A stretch of DNA of 64,000 nt from CAIXQW01 sp046049675 (lineage in GTDB: Bacteria > Bacteroidota > Bacteroidia > Chitinophagales > Chitinophagaceae). A program made the position numbers and the translations under genes. Each line of letters opens with the position of its first letter. Position 1 is the first letter of the stretch. Shown here in pieces: positions 18,329 to 28,513 of the stretch. The stretch is from the NCBI GenBank assembly GCA_046049675.1, contig JBJORA010000012.1, positions 1 through 64,000 of the forward strand, in the 5' to 3' direction. Below the pieces are notes generated by a model that worked only from the letters and a program-made list of their open reading frames with translations, did no database searches and was not told where the DNA came from.

Positions 18329-21300
18329 TGAAGCATCGGTTGTGTATTGCAACCATAGCGAAAGATAGCGTGACGTATTGTAGAATTTTAATACTAGTAG
18401 TTCTTACACTTTTGTGTAGGCAACCCCTTTTGCATGCACAAAATAGTGCATCAAGTGCCGATAGTATTAGAGCTGCTTATGCGGCCAACCAAGCAAAACT
18501 TTTAAAGGAGCGCGAAGAACAGCGCAAAAAATTAGCTCGAGAAAAAGCGATTCGTGATAGCACAAATGCAGCCAACAGGGCAGCAATGCAAAAAATGATT
18601 GCAGAGCGTAAACGTGTTACAGATAGTACCATGAAATCGCGCATGGCGTACAGAGATAGTGTTGCTAAAGTGCGCTTAGCAAATCAAAAGGCCAGAGAAA
18701 AGCTTGCAAAATATAAAAGCAGTCGTAAGTATCAAGACAGTTTAGCACGTTCGCGTAAAGAACGCAGCGATAGTATCAGCTTTGCACGTAAAGTAAAGTT
18801 TGAGCAGCAACGCGAAATTAATCAGCAGCGTGTGCAAGAACAAGTCGCTGTGCGCAAAGCAGAAGTAGAAAAACAAAGGCTCATCAATAAGGCACGCCTA
18901 GATAGTGCAAAGGCAGTGCGCGACATTGCCATAGAAAAAGTAAAAGCAGCACGTGCTAAAACCATGGATAGTATTGCTAGCATCCGAAAACTGCGAGCGG
19001 ATACTTTAGCCAAAAAGAAAAAAGCCAGAGAAGAACTAATTCGGAAAAACTTCCAGACTGATGAAGAAAAGCAAATGATAGCTGCGCAAAAGAAACACAA
19101 AGCGCAACAGCTAAAATATACTAATCAACTTTTCTTAAAGAAGCCTTGGACACTAAATCGTAAAATATATCAGAACACCGTTACGCGATATAACTACTTT
19201 TATAACGCAACCAATAGGTATAACGAAGCGCTAGATAATGCTAGTAGGCAAAGTAAAGACGACTATAGCAAACTCATAAGCCTCAATCAAATAGATTTAG
19301 AAGCTGCGAGTGGGGCAGTTGGTGGCAATATGGATAGCGTGATTAAGAAATGCCAAACAAGTATTCAAATACACGATCCACGCAGCAAATGGTTTGACGA
19401 TTTGTACTTACTAACTGGTAAGGCTTACTACTTAAAAAACGATTTGGATAATGCCTTGCTTACTTTTCAATTTGTAGCTAGCGAGTACAAACCAAAAACG
19501 GATAAGCAAGCACCAAAAACGCCTGCAACGAAAAAGCCGAAGCAGTACGATACAGTAGCACAAGAACCTGTTGTACTTGCTAGCAAAGAGAATTACAAAG
19601 GCATACATGTGATAGATCATCACTTTGTGCGCAACGATGCCTTGCTATGGATGTTGCGTTGTTATTTGCAAATGGGTGCGTTAAACGATGCGCTTAATCT
19701 TGCTGCTGTGCTTGAAGCCGATAAGAATTTCCCGGATCGTTTACGTGGCGACTTAAGTTTGCTAAGCGCGCAAATACACTTGATGATGGAAGACAAGCAA
19801 CAAGCGATTGCTGCCTTAAAAATTGCTTCCATCAATAAAGATATCAGCAAAAACGCACGCACAAGAAGTACCTTCTTGTTGGCGCAATTACTTGCAGAGC
19901 AAAAGGATTATCAAGAAAGCACCAAAAGTTTTGAACGCGTTTTGGATTTGAAGCCCGATGTTGATATGGACTTTTTTGCTCGCCTGTACATCGCAAAAAA
20001 TACTGTACTGCAAGATGCCAACAATACGGCAAGAGGCGAAGCGATGTTCAAGAAAATATTGAATGATACGAAGTACGAAAAATATTACGATCAAGCTTAT
20101 TTAACATTAGGCCAATTACAAGCAAAGAATAATACGGCAAAGGCTATTGAAAATCTTACAAAAGCTACTACGATAACTGGCGCTAGCGAGAGTGTAAAAT
20201 TGCAGGCATACAGACAATTGGCAGAATTATATTTTGCTCAAGAAGAATATGCTACGAGCAAAGTGATGTACGATAAAACGCTTGCTATTATGAAGGATAA
20301 TGATCCTGACTATGTTAATCTCGACCGCAGAAGAAATTTATTAAACGACTTGGTGAAAGAACTAGAAGTCGTGCGTGTAAATGATAGTCTATTGGCATTG
20401 AGTAAGTTAAGCGGCAAAGAGCAAATTAGCGCTGTACGTAAGTATATCAAGTCGCAAAGCAAATTAGAAACTAGTGAACAAACTAGTGCAGATCCAAGCG
20501 CATCGGCGAGCACTGCAGATCCGAGTAAAAAACTTGCTGACTGGTATTTTAGCAAGAACCTTTTACTACAAAGCGGCAAGGCCAATTTTGATCAAGTGTG
20601 GGGCGAGCGACCTAATGTAGATAATTGGCGCAGAAAGTCGGCCATAAGCGCATTTGCAGAAACACAAGAAAAACAACAGCGCGAAGCAGAGCAACTGCAG
20701 CAAGAAAAGTCGCAAGAAGATAGCCGCGACGCCAAAGAGCAACAATATTTGAGCGCAATACCTAATACCGATGAGCAACGCGATGCCTGCCATAGAAGTA
20801 TCGCCAATTCACTGTATAATATTGCAGTGATTTACTATGCCGGTTTAGCTAACGATGCCAAAAGTACAAAGTATATAGACCAATTAGTAACTGAATATCC
20901 TAACTACGTTAATATTCAACAAGCTTACTATACGGGCTATATGGCTAATAAGCGCCTGCCAAATCTTACCAAGAGTAGGTACTATCTTGATTTACTCAAA
21001 GAAAAATTCCCAGAAAGTGATTTGGCTTCTATGGCTGGCGATACGGCATACATAGCAAAAAAGCAAAGTAACACCGGCGGCGCATTTGCCTACTACGACG
21101 AAACCTACGACATGTACCAAAAAGAGGCTTACAAGGATGTATTGCCACGTGTAGAATATGCGCATAGCGAATATCGCGAACATGCTTTGCTTGCTAAATT
21201 TGATCTGCTAGGTGCCATGTGTTTATTGCAAATCGGCAAGAAGCGCGAAGGCAAAAAAGAACTTGAAGCTGTTATGCAAACTTATGCTGGAAGCGAAGAA

Positions 21301-21789
21301 GCTACTTTTGCGCAAGACTTACTTGCATTGCTAACAAAAAGCGATAGTACTTTGGTAGACAGTACAGATATGGTACGCAACCTCAATGCCTCGTTTGACC
21401 AAAAAACTAATGCTGGCTTTAGCGGTTACAACTACGATCCGAATGGTACGCATTACTTTATGTTCGTGGTACGAAAAATAGACGACCGACTTAATCCGCT
21501 TAAATCGGGCTTTGCCGATTATAATAGTATGAAGCACGGCTTGGATAAAATACAAAGCACGCTTAGTCTTGTAGATCAAAATACGGGTGTATTATTCTTC
21601 AAGAAGTTTAAGAACGCTAAGGAGGCTGCCAAGTATCTTAAAGAAGTAACAGATACCAAAACTTTGTACAGCGTTTATCAAAACAACGAAGTAGAATTGT
21701 TGATCATTAGCGAGGTTAACTACGAATTCTTTAAGAATACGCGCGACCTAGAAGGGTATATCAAATACTACAAAAAAACCTATAAATAA
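18328..21789 (+). CDS. TPR protein, SprE/PorW-like (T9SS and gliding associated)
   Basis: This 1153-residue protein has a hydrophobic export segment (about 20-37, ending LLHAQ) and a long Lys/Arg/Glu-rich coiled-coil region (about 45-260). Many TPR-like helices follow between about 320 and 1010, then a conserved C-terminal domain (YFMFVVRKIDDRLNP to the end). Size, coiled coil plus TPR layout and position between glmS and a class A PBP resemble SprE/PorW, which is needed for type IX secretion and gliding. The window also encodes T9SS cargo. The GTG at 18328 overlaps a -7 box; GTG at 18370 (giving MTYCRILILVVL) is a good alternative start. The family call is moderate. Confidence 0.68.
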   Translation: MKHRLCIATIAKDSVTYCRILILVVLTLLCRQPLLHAQNSASSADSIRAAYAANQAKLLKEREEQRKKLAREKAIRDSTNAANRAAMQKMIAERKRVTDSTMKSRMAYRDSVAKVRLANQKAREKLAKYKSSRKYQDSLARSRKERSDSISFARKVKFEQQREINQQRVQEQVAVRKAEVEKQRLINKARLDSAKAVRDIAIEKVKAARAKTMDSIASIRKLRADTLAKKKKAREELIRKNFQTDEEKQMIAAQKKHKAQQLKYTNQLFLKKPWTLNRKIYQNTVTRYNYFYNATNRYNEALDNASRQSKDDYSKLISLNQIDLEAASGAVGGNMDSVIKKCQTSIQIHDPRSKWFDDLYLLTGKAYYLKNDLDNALLTFQFVASEYKPKTDKQAPKTPATKKPKQYDTVAQEPVVLASKENYKGIHVIDHHFVRNDALLWMLRCYLQMGALNDALNLAAVLEADKNFPDRLRGDLSLLSAQIHLMMEDKQQAIAALKIASINKDISKNARTRSTFLLAQLLAEQKDYQESTKSFERVLDLKPDVDMDFFARLYIAKNTVLQDANNTARGEAMFKKILNDTKYEKYYDQAYLTLGQLQAKNNTAKAIENLTKATTITGASESVKLQAYRQLAELYFAQEEYATSKVMYDKTLAIMKDNDPDYVNLDRRRNLLNDLVKELEVVRVNDSLLALSKLSGKEQISAVRKYIKSQSKLETSEQTSADPSASASTADPSKKLADWYFSKNLLLQSGKANFDQVWGERPNVDNWRRKSAISAFAETQEKQQREAEQLQQEKSQEDSRDAKEQQYLSAIPNTDEQRDACHRSIANSLYNIAVIYYAGLANDAKSTKYIDQLVTEYPNYVNIQQAYYTGYMANKRLPNLTKSRYYLDLLKEKFPESDLASMAGDTAYIAKKQSNTGGAFAYYDETYDMYQKEAYKDVLPRVEYAHSEYREHALLAKFDLLGAMCLLQIGKKREGKKELEAVMQTYAGSEEATFAQDLLALLTKSDSTLVDSTDMVRNLNASFDQKTNAGFSGYNYDPNGTHYFMFVVRKIDDRLNPLKSGFADYNSMKHGLDKIQSTLSLVDQNTGVLFFKKFKNAKEAAKYLKEVTDTKTLYSVYQNNEVELLIISEVNYEFFKNTRDLEGYIKYYKKTYK

Positions 21790-21884
21790 GCCAATCTGCA
21801 CTTAGGCTAAAGAATTTGCGCCAAGTTGTGCCAAATAGTGCGTAAAAAAGGAATATTTACAGAAGAAAAGCGCCGTGATATTTA

Positions 21885-21892
21885 TACATTTG
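21885..21892 (+). promoter_or_regulatory. -7 box TACATTTG for the class A PBP
   Basis: TACATTTG matches TAnnTTTG 16 bp before the PBP ATG. No good -33 TTG was found, so this rests on the box and its position. Confidence 0.45.
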
Positions 21893-21908
21893 CGTAGTAA
21901 TTTTTGAT

Positions 21909-24257
21909 ATGAGCAAATCGGTAAAATGGCTGTGGATATTATACTTAATAGGGCTTGCATTATTTGTAGGCGTAGTAGTTGCAGCCAAAAAAGGTATGCT
22001 TGGCGAAATGCCAAAACTTAGCGAGTTAGAGAATCCCAAAAGCATGCAGGCCAGCGAAGTTTTTAGTAGCGAAGGCAAAATGATTGGTAAGTACTATTTA
22101 GAGTATCGCGAGCCAGTTGTGTACGATGAAATAAGTAAGAATGTTGTTGATGCATTGGTGTGTACAGAAGACGAACGTTTTTACACACATAGCGGTATAG
22201 ATGCCGAAGCAATAGGTCGTGCTGTAAAGGGTGTTGTAACTTTTAATCCAAGCGGTGGTGCAAGTACTATTAGTCAGCAGCTTGCTAAGGCATTGCTAGG
22301 GCAAGGTAGTCGCAATATCTTTCAACGTCTAGTAGAAAAAATAAAAGAGCAAATTGTAGCCGTAATGCTAGAGCGCAATTTGACTAAAAATGAAATTCTT
22401 ACTGCATACCTCAATACAGTTCCATTTGGACAAAATGCATTTGGCATTAAAGCAGCTAGTAAAGTATATTTTAGTAAAACACCTGATTCTCTTAATGTTG
22501 AAGAAGCAGCTGTATTGGTTGGCTTGTTAAAGGGTAATACAATGTACAATCCCGTTAAACACCCTGATGCCAGTAAAGGCCGCCGCAATGTTGTAATACA
22601 AAAAATGATGGACAATGGCAAGCTAAGCCTAAACGATGGCGAACGCTTAAAGCTTAAACCATTAGTGCTTAATATGTCGCCAATCCAAGATTACGAGGAT
22701 ATGCCTGCGCCTTACTTTAGACAAGTCGTAGAGCAAGATGCAAAACGTTGGTGCAAAAAGAAAGGCTTAAATCTTTACAAAGATGGGCTTCGCATTTACA
22801 CAACGCTAGATACGTTAATGCAAGAACATGCTGAAAAGGCTGTTGCACAATTTGCACCTCATTTAAGCAGAGGCCGCGGCACTTGGCGTTGGGCACGCAA
22901 GCCTCAGTACCTCGAGAACCTCATGAAGCAAACCGAGCGCTATGCCATGTATAAAGAGAAAGGCATGAAGCACGAGTTGATTATGGAGCAATTGAAGAAG
23001 CCTGTAAAAATGAAAATTTTCCAATGGAACAATAAGCTCGAAAAAGACACAACCATCTCGCCGATAGATAGCGTAAAAATTATGCGTGCCTTTGTACAAA
23101 CTGGTTTACTAGCAATGGATCCTGCAAGTGGAGAAGTAAAAGCATGGGTAGGTGGTATCAATCACAAATATTTTAAGTACGACCACTGTGGCTACGAAAC
23201 ACGCCGACAAGTAGGTAGTACCATTAAACCGTTGTTGTATTGCTTAGCTGTAGACAACAATTATAGCCCTTGCTCACCAGTAAGCTGTGCGCCAGTATTC
23301 TTCCCTGGCCATAGGCTTTACAACGCAGGTGGCAGTAGTTATGGCACTTTAAGTATGAAAAATGCTTTGGCCTATTCTGTCAATAATGGTACGCTATACG
23401 TGTTGAAGCAGGTAGGTATTAAAAGCTTTGTAGATTTTTGTAGAAAATGTGGCATTGAAAGTAAGATTGAAGAATATCCTTCTTTGGCCTTAGGTGCTTT
23501 TGAAATTTCTTTGATAGAAATGTTGCGCACGTATACCATGTTTCCGAACTATGGTATTAATACAAAACCAATCTATATTACACGTATAGAAGACCGCAAC
23601 GGCAACTTACTTGAAAACTTTGTACCAGACCGTAAGGAAGTAATAAATGAACAAACAGCCTACAAAATGATACGCATGATGCAAGGCACTACAAGCTTTG
23701 GTACTGGTAAAAACCTTAAGCCACGCTTTGGCATTCGTGGTGAGGTAGCTGGTAAAACTGGTACAACGAACGACGAGGCTGATGCTTGGTTTATTGGCTA
23801 CAGTCCAACACTGTTAGCAGGTGTGTGGACAGGCTGCGAAGATCGCTTTATGGGCTTGGGTCTTGGACAAGGCGCTACTGCCGCGGGTCCAATTTGGGGT
23901 GCCTTCTTTAAGTATGTGCAAAACGATAGCCGTTTACCTTATGGCGAGCAAACAGAATTTGAAGTACCACTAAGCATGGAAGGCGTAGACATTTGCGATA
24001 TGCTAGATCACAACCAACTTGTGCGCCGCAAAAATGTGCGCTCTATGGTGCGTAAATCTAGTACGCCAAAAGCAAAGCGTGCTGATGCAGATGCTTCTGG
24101 TGGTGATCCAATTCCTCCTGCAGCTGGCTCGGGCGACGAAATAAAAGAAGACTTCCAACCGATTGGCACTGAAGGCAGCGGTGGCGGCGGCGGTGGTGGC
24201 GGCGATAATGGTGGCGGCGGAGACGGCGGTGGCAACAACGGCGACGGTGGCATGTAA
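21909..24257 (+). CDS. class A penicillin-binding protein (PBP1A), transglycosylase/transpeptidase
   Basis: This 782-residue bifunctional peptidoglycan synthase has a membrane anchor (about 7-27). The GT51 glycosyltransferase domain shows CTEDERFYTHSGID (catalytic Glu about 83), GGASTISQQLAK and ERNLTKNEILTAYLN. The transpeptidase domain has the active serine in GSTIKPLLY (about 438), SVNNG and KTGTTND. The C-terminal ~40 residues are almost pure Gly/Asp/Asn, an unusual low-complexity tail. It follows the SprE/PorW-like gene, and the pair may coordinate envelope functions. Essential residues are all present. Confidence 0.95.
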   Translation: MSKSVKWLWILYLIGLALFVGVVVAAKKGMLGEMPKLSELENPKSMQASEVFSSEGKMIGKYYLEYREPVVYDEISKNVVDALVCTEDERFYTHSGIDAEAIGRAVKGVVTFNPSGGASTISQQLAKALLGQGSRNIFQRLVEKIKEQIVAVMLERNLTKNEILTAYLNTVPFGQNAFGIKAASKVYFSKTPDSLNVEEAAVLVGLLKGNTMYNPVKHPDASKGRRNVVIQKMMDNGKLSLNDGERLKLKPLVLNMSPIQDYEDMPAPYFRQVVEQDAKRWCKKKGLNLYKDGLRIYTTLDTLMQEHAEKAVAQFAPHLSRGRGTWRWARKPQYLENLMKQTERYAMYKEKGMKHELIMEQLKKPVKMKIFQWNNKLEKDTTISPIDSVKIMRAFVQTGLLAMDPASGEVKAWVGGINHKYFKYDHCGYETRRQVGSTIKPLLYCLAVDNNYSPCSPVSCAPVFFPGHRLYNAGGSSYGTLSMKNALAYSVNNGTLYVLKQVGIKSFVDFCRKCGIESKIEEYPSLALGAFEISLIEMLRTYTMFPNYGINTKPIYITRIEDRNGNLLENFVPDRKEVINEQTAYKMIRMMQGTTSFGTGKNLKPRFGIRGEVAGKTGTTNDEADAWFIGYSPTLLAGVWTGCEDRFMGLGLGQGATAAGPIWGAFFKYVQNDSRLPYGEQTEFEVPLSMEGVDICDMLDHNQLVRRKNVRSMVRKSSTPKAKRADADASGGDPIPPAAGSGDEIKEDFQPIGTEGSGGGGGGGGDNGGGGDGGGNNGDGGM

Positions 24258-24290
24258 TTTGTAGTAGCTTGGCATACAGAACAAAAAGCA

Positions 24291-25103
24291 ATGAAATTGT
24301 TTAGAAAAATTGGACTTGCTGTGTGCTTGGTTAGCATTGGAATTTGCACCATGTCAAGCGGCAACGCTTGCAAAATAAAAAACACAAGCTTTAAGGTAGG
24401 CGAGAGCATCACTTATAAAGTGTATTACCACTGGGGTGCCATGGATGTAGGTGCAGGTACTGCAACCTTTAATACCAACTACGAAAAGTATAATGGCAAA
24501 AATGTGTATCACATTACAGGCAGTGGCAAAACCTATAAATCATACGACTACTTTTTTAAGGTACGCGACCTCTACCAATCTTATATAGATACCAATACCA
24601 TGCTACCGATGCGCTTTATGCGTGATGTGCAAGAAGGTGGCACCAAGTTTAAGAATGACGTCACTTTTGACCATAATGGCACAAAAGCAAAAAGTACCAC
24701 GGCCACGACAACAATTACAAACTGTTGCCAAGATGTGTTGAGCATGATTTACTGGAGCCGTAATATCGACTATAGCAAAATGAAGCCAGGCGATAAGGTT
24801 TACTTTGACATGTTTATTGATGATGCCGTGTACAATTTGTATATCCGCTATCTTGGTAAAGAGCAAGTGAAAACAGACCTCGGTACTTTTAATTGTATCA
24901 AGTTTAGACCATTGCTTGTAAAAGGCACCATGTTTAATGGCGGAGAGCAAATGCTTGTTTGGGCAACAGACGACCCTAATCACTTACCTGTGCGCATTGA
25001 AGCCACTATAGCAGTTGGCGAAATTCGTGCAGATCTTTCGGCGGCTAATGGTTTACGCCATGGCCTAACGAGCTGGATAAAAAAGTACTACGATAAGAAG
25101 TAG
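24291..25103 (+). CDS. DUF3108 domain-containing exported protein
   Basis: This 270-residue protein has an N-terminal signal (about 1-25) and a DUF3108 body beginning FKVGESITYKVYYHWGAMDVG and containing the typical KVRDLYQSYIDTNTMLPMRF and GDKVYFDMFIDDAVYNLYIRYLG segments. The family is beta-rich, periplasmic and of unknown role. It lies 33 bp after the PBP gene and may be co-transcribed. A cysteine in SGNACKI is not in a good lipobox. Confidence 0.85.
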   Translation: MKLFRKIGLAVCLVSIGICTMSSGNACKIKNTSFKVGESITYKVYYHWGAMDVGAGTATFNTNYEKYNGKNVYHITGSGKTYKSYDYFFKVRDLYQSYIDTNTMLPMRFMRDVQEGGTKFKNDVTFDHNGTKAKSTTATTTITNCCQDVLSMIYWSRNIDYSKMKPGDKVYFDMFIDDAVYNLYIRYLGKEQVKTDLGTFNCIKFRPLLVKGTMFNGGEQMLVWATDDPNHLPVRIEATIAVGEIRADLSAANGLRHGLTSWIKKYYDKK

Positions 25104-25169
25104 GGATTGTTGCAAAACGGGAATGGAGGTAGAAAGTTTGCAAAGACTCTACATAAAATTAGCAAAAAC

Positions 25170-25547
25170 ATGAAACCGAATTCAGCAAAACACTTTTACT
25201 TTTTTGTCGCCACAATTATTTTATCAATGCTGACAGTTACTGTTAATGCACAAACAAAAGCAAGCAATAAAGTAGTACAAAAATCCACGGCAAAACGCAG
25301 TACGAAAAAAAAGGAATTGGTTTATCTTTATGCTGCTAACGGAGGGATGGTTGGATATTTTAGTGATGGTTCTGTAGTTGAATGTCCAAGATGTGATTTT
25401 TGCAGAAGTAACATATTAGCAATGTTTAAGGAAAAACCCATGAGACAATGGGACTTAAAGAAACCCAAAGGTTTTGTATCATATAAAGTAGACAATGGAT
25501 GGGTTTTAATAAAATATAAATGGAAAGAAAAAGTACCACAATTCTAA
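25170..25547 (+). CDS. hypothetical exported protein
   Basis: This 125-residue protein has a signal peptide (about 1-29, ending VNAQ), a basic spacer with Lys/Ser/Thr (about 30-50) and a compact C-terminal part containing VECPRCDFCRSN, a four-residue-spaced Cys pair plus a third Cys, then MRQWDLKKPKGF. No family is recognised. The ATG at 25170 was chosen because it starts the signal peptide; an in-frame TTG at 25107 is unlikely. An imperfect hairpin follows at 25555-25585. Confidence 0.6.
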   Translation: MKPNSAKHFYFFVATIILSMLTVTVNAQTKASNKVVQKSTAKRSTKKKELVYLYAANGGMVGYFSDGSVVECPRCDFCRSNILAMFKEKPMRQWDLKKPKGFVSYKVDNGWVLIKYKWKEKVPQF

Positions 25548-25642
25548 ATGAAAAAACCAACCTAATCCCAAAATTAGTTTGGTAAGGCGAGTTTGGTAAT
25601 TTTTAAACCACAGAGGGAACAAAGTAAACAAAGGGTTGGTGT

Positions 25643-27157
25643 TTATTGCTTCAAAAATGGCCGCACTAACACGCGCCCATCTATTGTTACCTTAACATAA
25701 TACATGCCACTAGGCCATGTGTAACAAAGTATTTGATGTTGCAATGTGTTAGGCTGGCTTTGATACACGATGTCGCCTTGCATATTATACACCGCGATTT
25801 GTGATACGGTGTTTTGGCCTTCTACCGTTAAGTGGTGAAAAGCAGGATTAGGAAAAATGCTAAATGTACTTGCAAGATCGTGTTGCGGATTTACAGCAGC
25901 TGGATAGCATAAATTAGGGTCGTAGCAACCAAGGGAATCTACATGTATGATGTAAGCAAACTTATCGGCAGCAGAGCCATGTGCAAAGCCGCATAGCAAA
26001 TAGCTGCCGTCGCTGCGCTGTAGGCCGTCGTTTAGTATCCATAAGGCAGAGTCCATGTGGTTGTAGCAATGCTGCCATACGACACTTGGTTTAGTGTCTA
26101 CTAGCATTGCACTCGCAAACATCCAAAAGCCATTGCCTGGTACAATTTCTCGTTCCCCCAGTACTAAAAATCGTGAATTGCTTATTTTGCGTATACCATA
26201 AGTAATTACCCTTGACTCGCCAGCATATATAACGCTGTCTACCTCTAATGTGCCAGCAAGGTTTAGCACTTGGTAGCGAATTGCACTGTAATAAGAACCG
26301 CCAATCTCGTCAGTGTCTGTAACTAATACTAGTTTTTCTACCCCATTACTGGCTGTTATGGAACTCATTAAAGCCCTTGATTGATCCTCCACATAAGGCA
26401 TGCTATCTATGCTTACAACTGCACCTGTGCTAGTATCTAGGTGTTTTACGAAAGTGTATTCAATATCGTCACTGCCAGGACCTGCCAAATTGTAACAGCT
26501 TATGTGCATTTGACTGCCAATACCTACAAGATTTACGGGTGATTCTTTAGTACCATGTTGAAAATCCTGAATCCACATGGCGTTTAGTTCTGAATCAAAC
26601 TTTGCAACGAATACCCTAAAGCTATCTGCCCATTTGTGACCAACAATATGCCTAGCTGTAAAGTAAATATTGCCGTTGTATTGCACAAAGTCAAAAGGGT
26701 CTAAAACCTCATTGGAATCTCCAAGTTCAATTTGTTTAAGTATATTGAATGCACTATCGGTCTTCAAGAAACGAATTCTAACTCGCCAAGGATTCAATGT
26801 ATCTTTGGATAATAATATCTGCCGTACATAATAGCAATTATTTAGCTTATCGTATATGAAATAGCTTGGTTCTTTACCAAGCGAATTGATAAAATTTACA
26901 TTGTGGCTGTTATGTTGAAACTGCTGATTATAACCAATCACACCGCAGCCTACTGTATTATCACTATCATAGGTACCATACAGCAAGGTTAAGCTATCAT
27001 TATCACTAGGGTAGAACGTCCAGCCACTTATCACGCTGCGTTGTTGGCCACTTATGCTATCGTACTCATGTGGCACAACAATGGTATTGTACTGCGCAAA
27101 ACACAATTTGGTCAAAAACACCAATAATGCAAGTTGTATGGATACTTTAATGCTCAA
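25643..27157 (-). CDS. T9SS type A sorting domain-containing protein
   Basis: This 504-residue secreted protein has a signal peptide (about 1-21, ending CFAQ). The beta-rich central region contains repeated beta-propeller-like segments without a named catalytic motif. The C-terminal ~75 residues are a classic type A sorting signal (FSIFPNPAFHHLTVEG, IAVYNMQGDIVYQ, WPSGMYYVKVT). It is expected to cross the outer membrane by T9SS and be attached or released after the signal is cut. The start is a TTG at 27157; no in-frame ATG precedes it after the last stop. The cargo function is unknown. Confidence 0.85.
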   Translation of the reverse strand: MSIKVSIQLALLVFLTKLCFAQYNTIVVPHEYDSISGQQRSVISGWTFYPSDNDSLTLLYGTYDSDNTVGCGVIGYNQQFQHNSHNVNFINSLGKEPSYFIYDKLNNCYYVRQILLSKDTLNPWRVRIRFLKTDSAFNILKQIELGDSNEVLDPFDFVQYNGNIYFTARHIVGHKWADSFRVFVAKFDSELNAMWIQDFQHGTKESPVNLVGIGSQMHISCYNLAGPGSDDIEYTFVKHLDTSTGAVVSIDSMPYVEDQSRALMSSITASNGVEKLVLVTDTDEIGGSYYSAIRYQVLNLAGTLEVDSVIYAGESRVITYGIRKISNSRFLVLGEREIVPGNGFWMFASAMLVDTKPSVVWQHCYNHMDSALWILNDGLQRSDGSYLLCGFAHGSAADKFAYIIHVDSLGCYDPNLCYPAAVNPQHDLASTFSIFPNPAFHHLTVEGQNTVSQIAVYNMQGDIVYQSQPNTLQHQILCYTWPSGMYYVKVTIDGRVLVRPFLKQ

Positions 27158-27340
27158 GCTTTGTAAACTGTTGTTGATGCCTAGAAGTTTCTGTATGTAC
27201 TTCTACAAAATATGTGCCTGCAAAACGGGTATAAGGTGCTAGCGGATACATAACCGAGTGAATTGGTATTGTAAAGATATAAAATTTACTCCACTAAAGT
27301 GCACACCTAAAGCCTTGCAAAAACAAGTTTAGTGCCGTCC

Positions 27341-28513
27341 TTACAACACCTGCACAATCAAAAACTTCAAGTAATTGGTATTCTCCATATTCCACAAAAT
27401 AGGGTGGTCGGCAGCTTGCGCTCTAAATTCTACCTGTCGCAAAACACGCTTAGCATCTCGTGCTGCCATAGCAATGGTATCTAAAAATACTTCTGGCCTT
27501 ACTAGGTTCGTGCAGCTTGCCGTTACTAAAAATCCGCCTGGCTTTACCAATTGAATTCCACGTAAATTAATTTCTTTGTAACCAGTGATAGCCTTTTGTA
27601 TGTTTTCTCTGCTTTTAGTAAATGCAGGTGGATCTAGCATCACCACATCCCACTGCTTGCCTTCGCGCACATATTGCTTTAACCTATCAAAGGCATTGCA
27701 AGCCTCAAAACGCACCACATCTTGCAGTTTATTGAGCTTGGCATTTTCTGTTGCTTGTGCCACAGCATGCTCGCTAATATCTAAACCCAATACAGATTTT
27801 GCGCCGTAGTGGCCTGCATGTATACTAAACGTGCCCGTATACGTAAACGCCTCTAACACATCTTGGTCTTTTACAATGGTACTTATCGCACGACGATTAT
27901 CTTTTTGATCTAGAAAGTAGCCCGTCTTTTGGCCGTTTTCTATATCTACATAAAACCAAATACCATTCTCTTTTATCTTTACCTTAGTTGGAAATTCAGC
28001 CGACAAGAAGCCTTTTTGTTCTTCCAAACCTTCTAGCTTGCGCACAGGCACATCATTGCGTTCGTAGATGCCTTTAGGTGAAAATATCTTTTCTAATGCT
28101 TCTACAATAGCGGGCTTCCATAAGTCTATCCCTAAGGCCAAGGTTTGAATTACAAAATAATCATTGAACTTATCAATCACCAAAGCAGGTAAGCCATCTG
28201 CCTCGCCAAATACCAAACGGCAATTGTCTATATAGCCAAGCTTCTGCCTGTAAGCCCAAGCCTCGCGAATCTTGTTTTCAAAGAATGTTTTGTTGATGAG
28301 CTCGTCTTTGTTTCGTGTGAGTAAACGCACTTGTATTTGCGAAGCCGCATTGTAGTAGCCCTTGCCAACAAACTTATTGTCGTGTGTATGCACTTTTACA
28401 ATGCCCCCAGGTTTTACACCTTCGTCAACTTTATCTACCTCATTCGCAAAAATCCAAGGATGGCCATTGAGTATTCTGTGCCCCGCACGTTTATTTAAGT
28501 ATACTGTTTGCAT
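27341..28513 (-). CDS. rlmI: class I SAM-dependent rRNA (cytosine-C5-)methyltransferase, RlmI family
   Basis: This 390-residue protein has an N-terminal PUA domain (about 1-75, with HPWIFANEVDKVDEGVKPGG) and a C-terminal Rossmann methyltransferase with EAFTYTGTFSIHAGHYG, LDPPAFTKSRENI and a catalytic cysteine candidate in TASCTNL. RlmI modifies C1962 of 23S rRNA in E. coli; this specificity is inferred. Its ATG overlaps the stop of the cytochrome gene by one base (TAATG), so translation is probably coupled. There is no obvious functional link between the two. Confidence 0.85.
   Translation of the reverse strand: MQTVYLNKRAGHRILNGHPWIFANEVDKVDEGVKPGGIVKVHTHDNKFVGKGYYNAASQIQVRLLTRNKDELINKTFFENKIREAWAYRQKLGYIDNCRLVFGEADGLPALVIDKFNDYFVIQTLALGIDLWKPAIVEALEKIFSPKGIYERNDVPVRKLEGLEEQKGFLSAEFPTKVKIKENGIWFYVDIENGQKTGYFLDQKDNRRAISTIVKDQDVLEAFTYTGTFSIHAGHYGAKSVLGLDISEHAVAQATENAKLNKLQDVVRFEACNAFDRLKQYVREGKQWDVVMLDPPAFTKSRENIQKAITGYKEINLRGIQLVKPGGFLVTASCTNLVRPEVFLDTIAMAARDAKRVLRQVEFRAQAADHPILWNMENTNYLKFLIVQVL

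Noticed and set aside
24003..24412. Minus-strand Pro/Ala/His-rich frames at the end of the PBP gene
   Set aside because: They are shadows of the Gly/Asp/Asn codon tail of the PBP.
25555..25585. Hairpin after the gene at 25170 as a strong terminator
   Set aside because: Pairing has a mismatch and no T-run follows directly; kept only as a remark.
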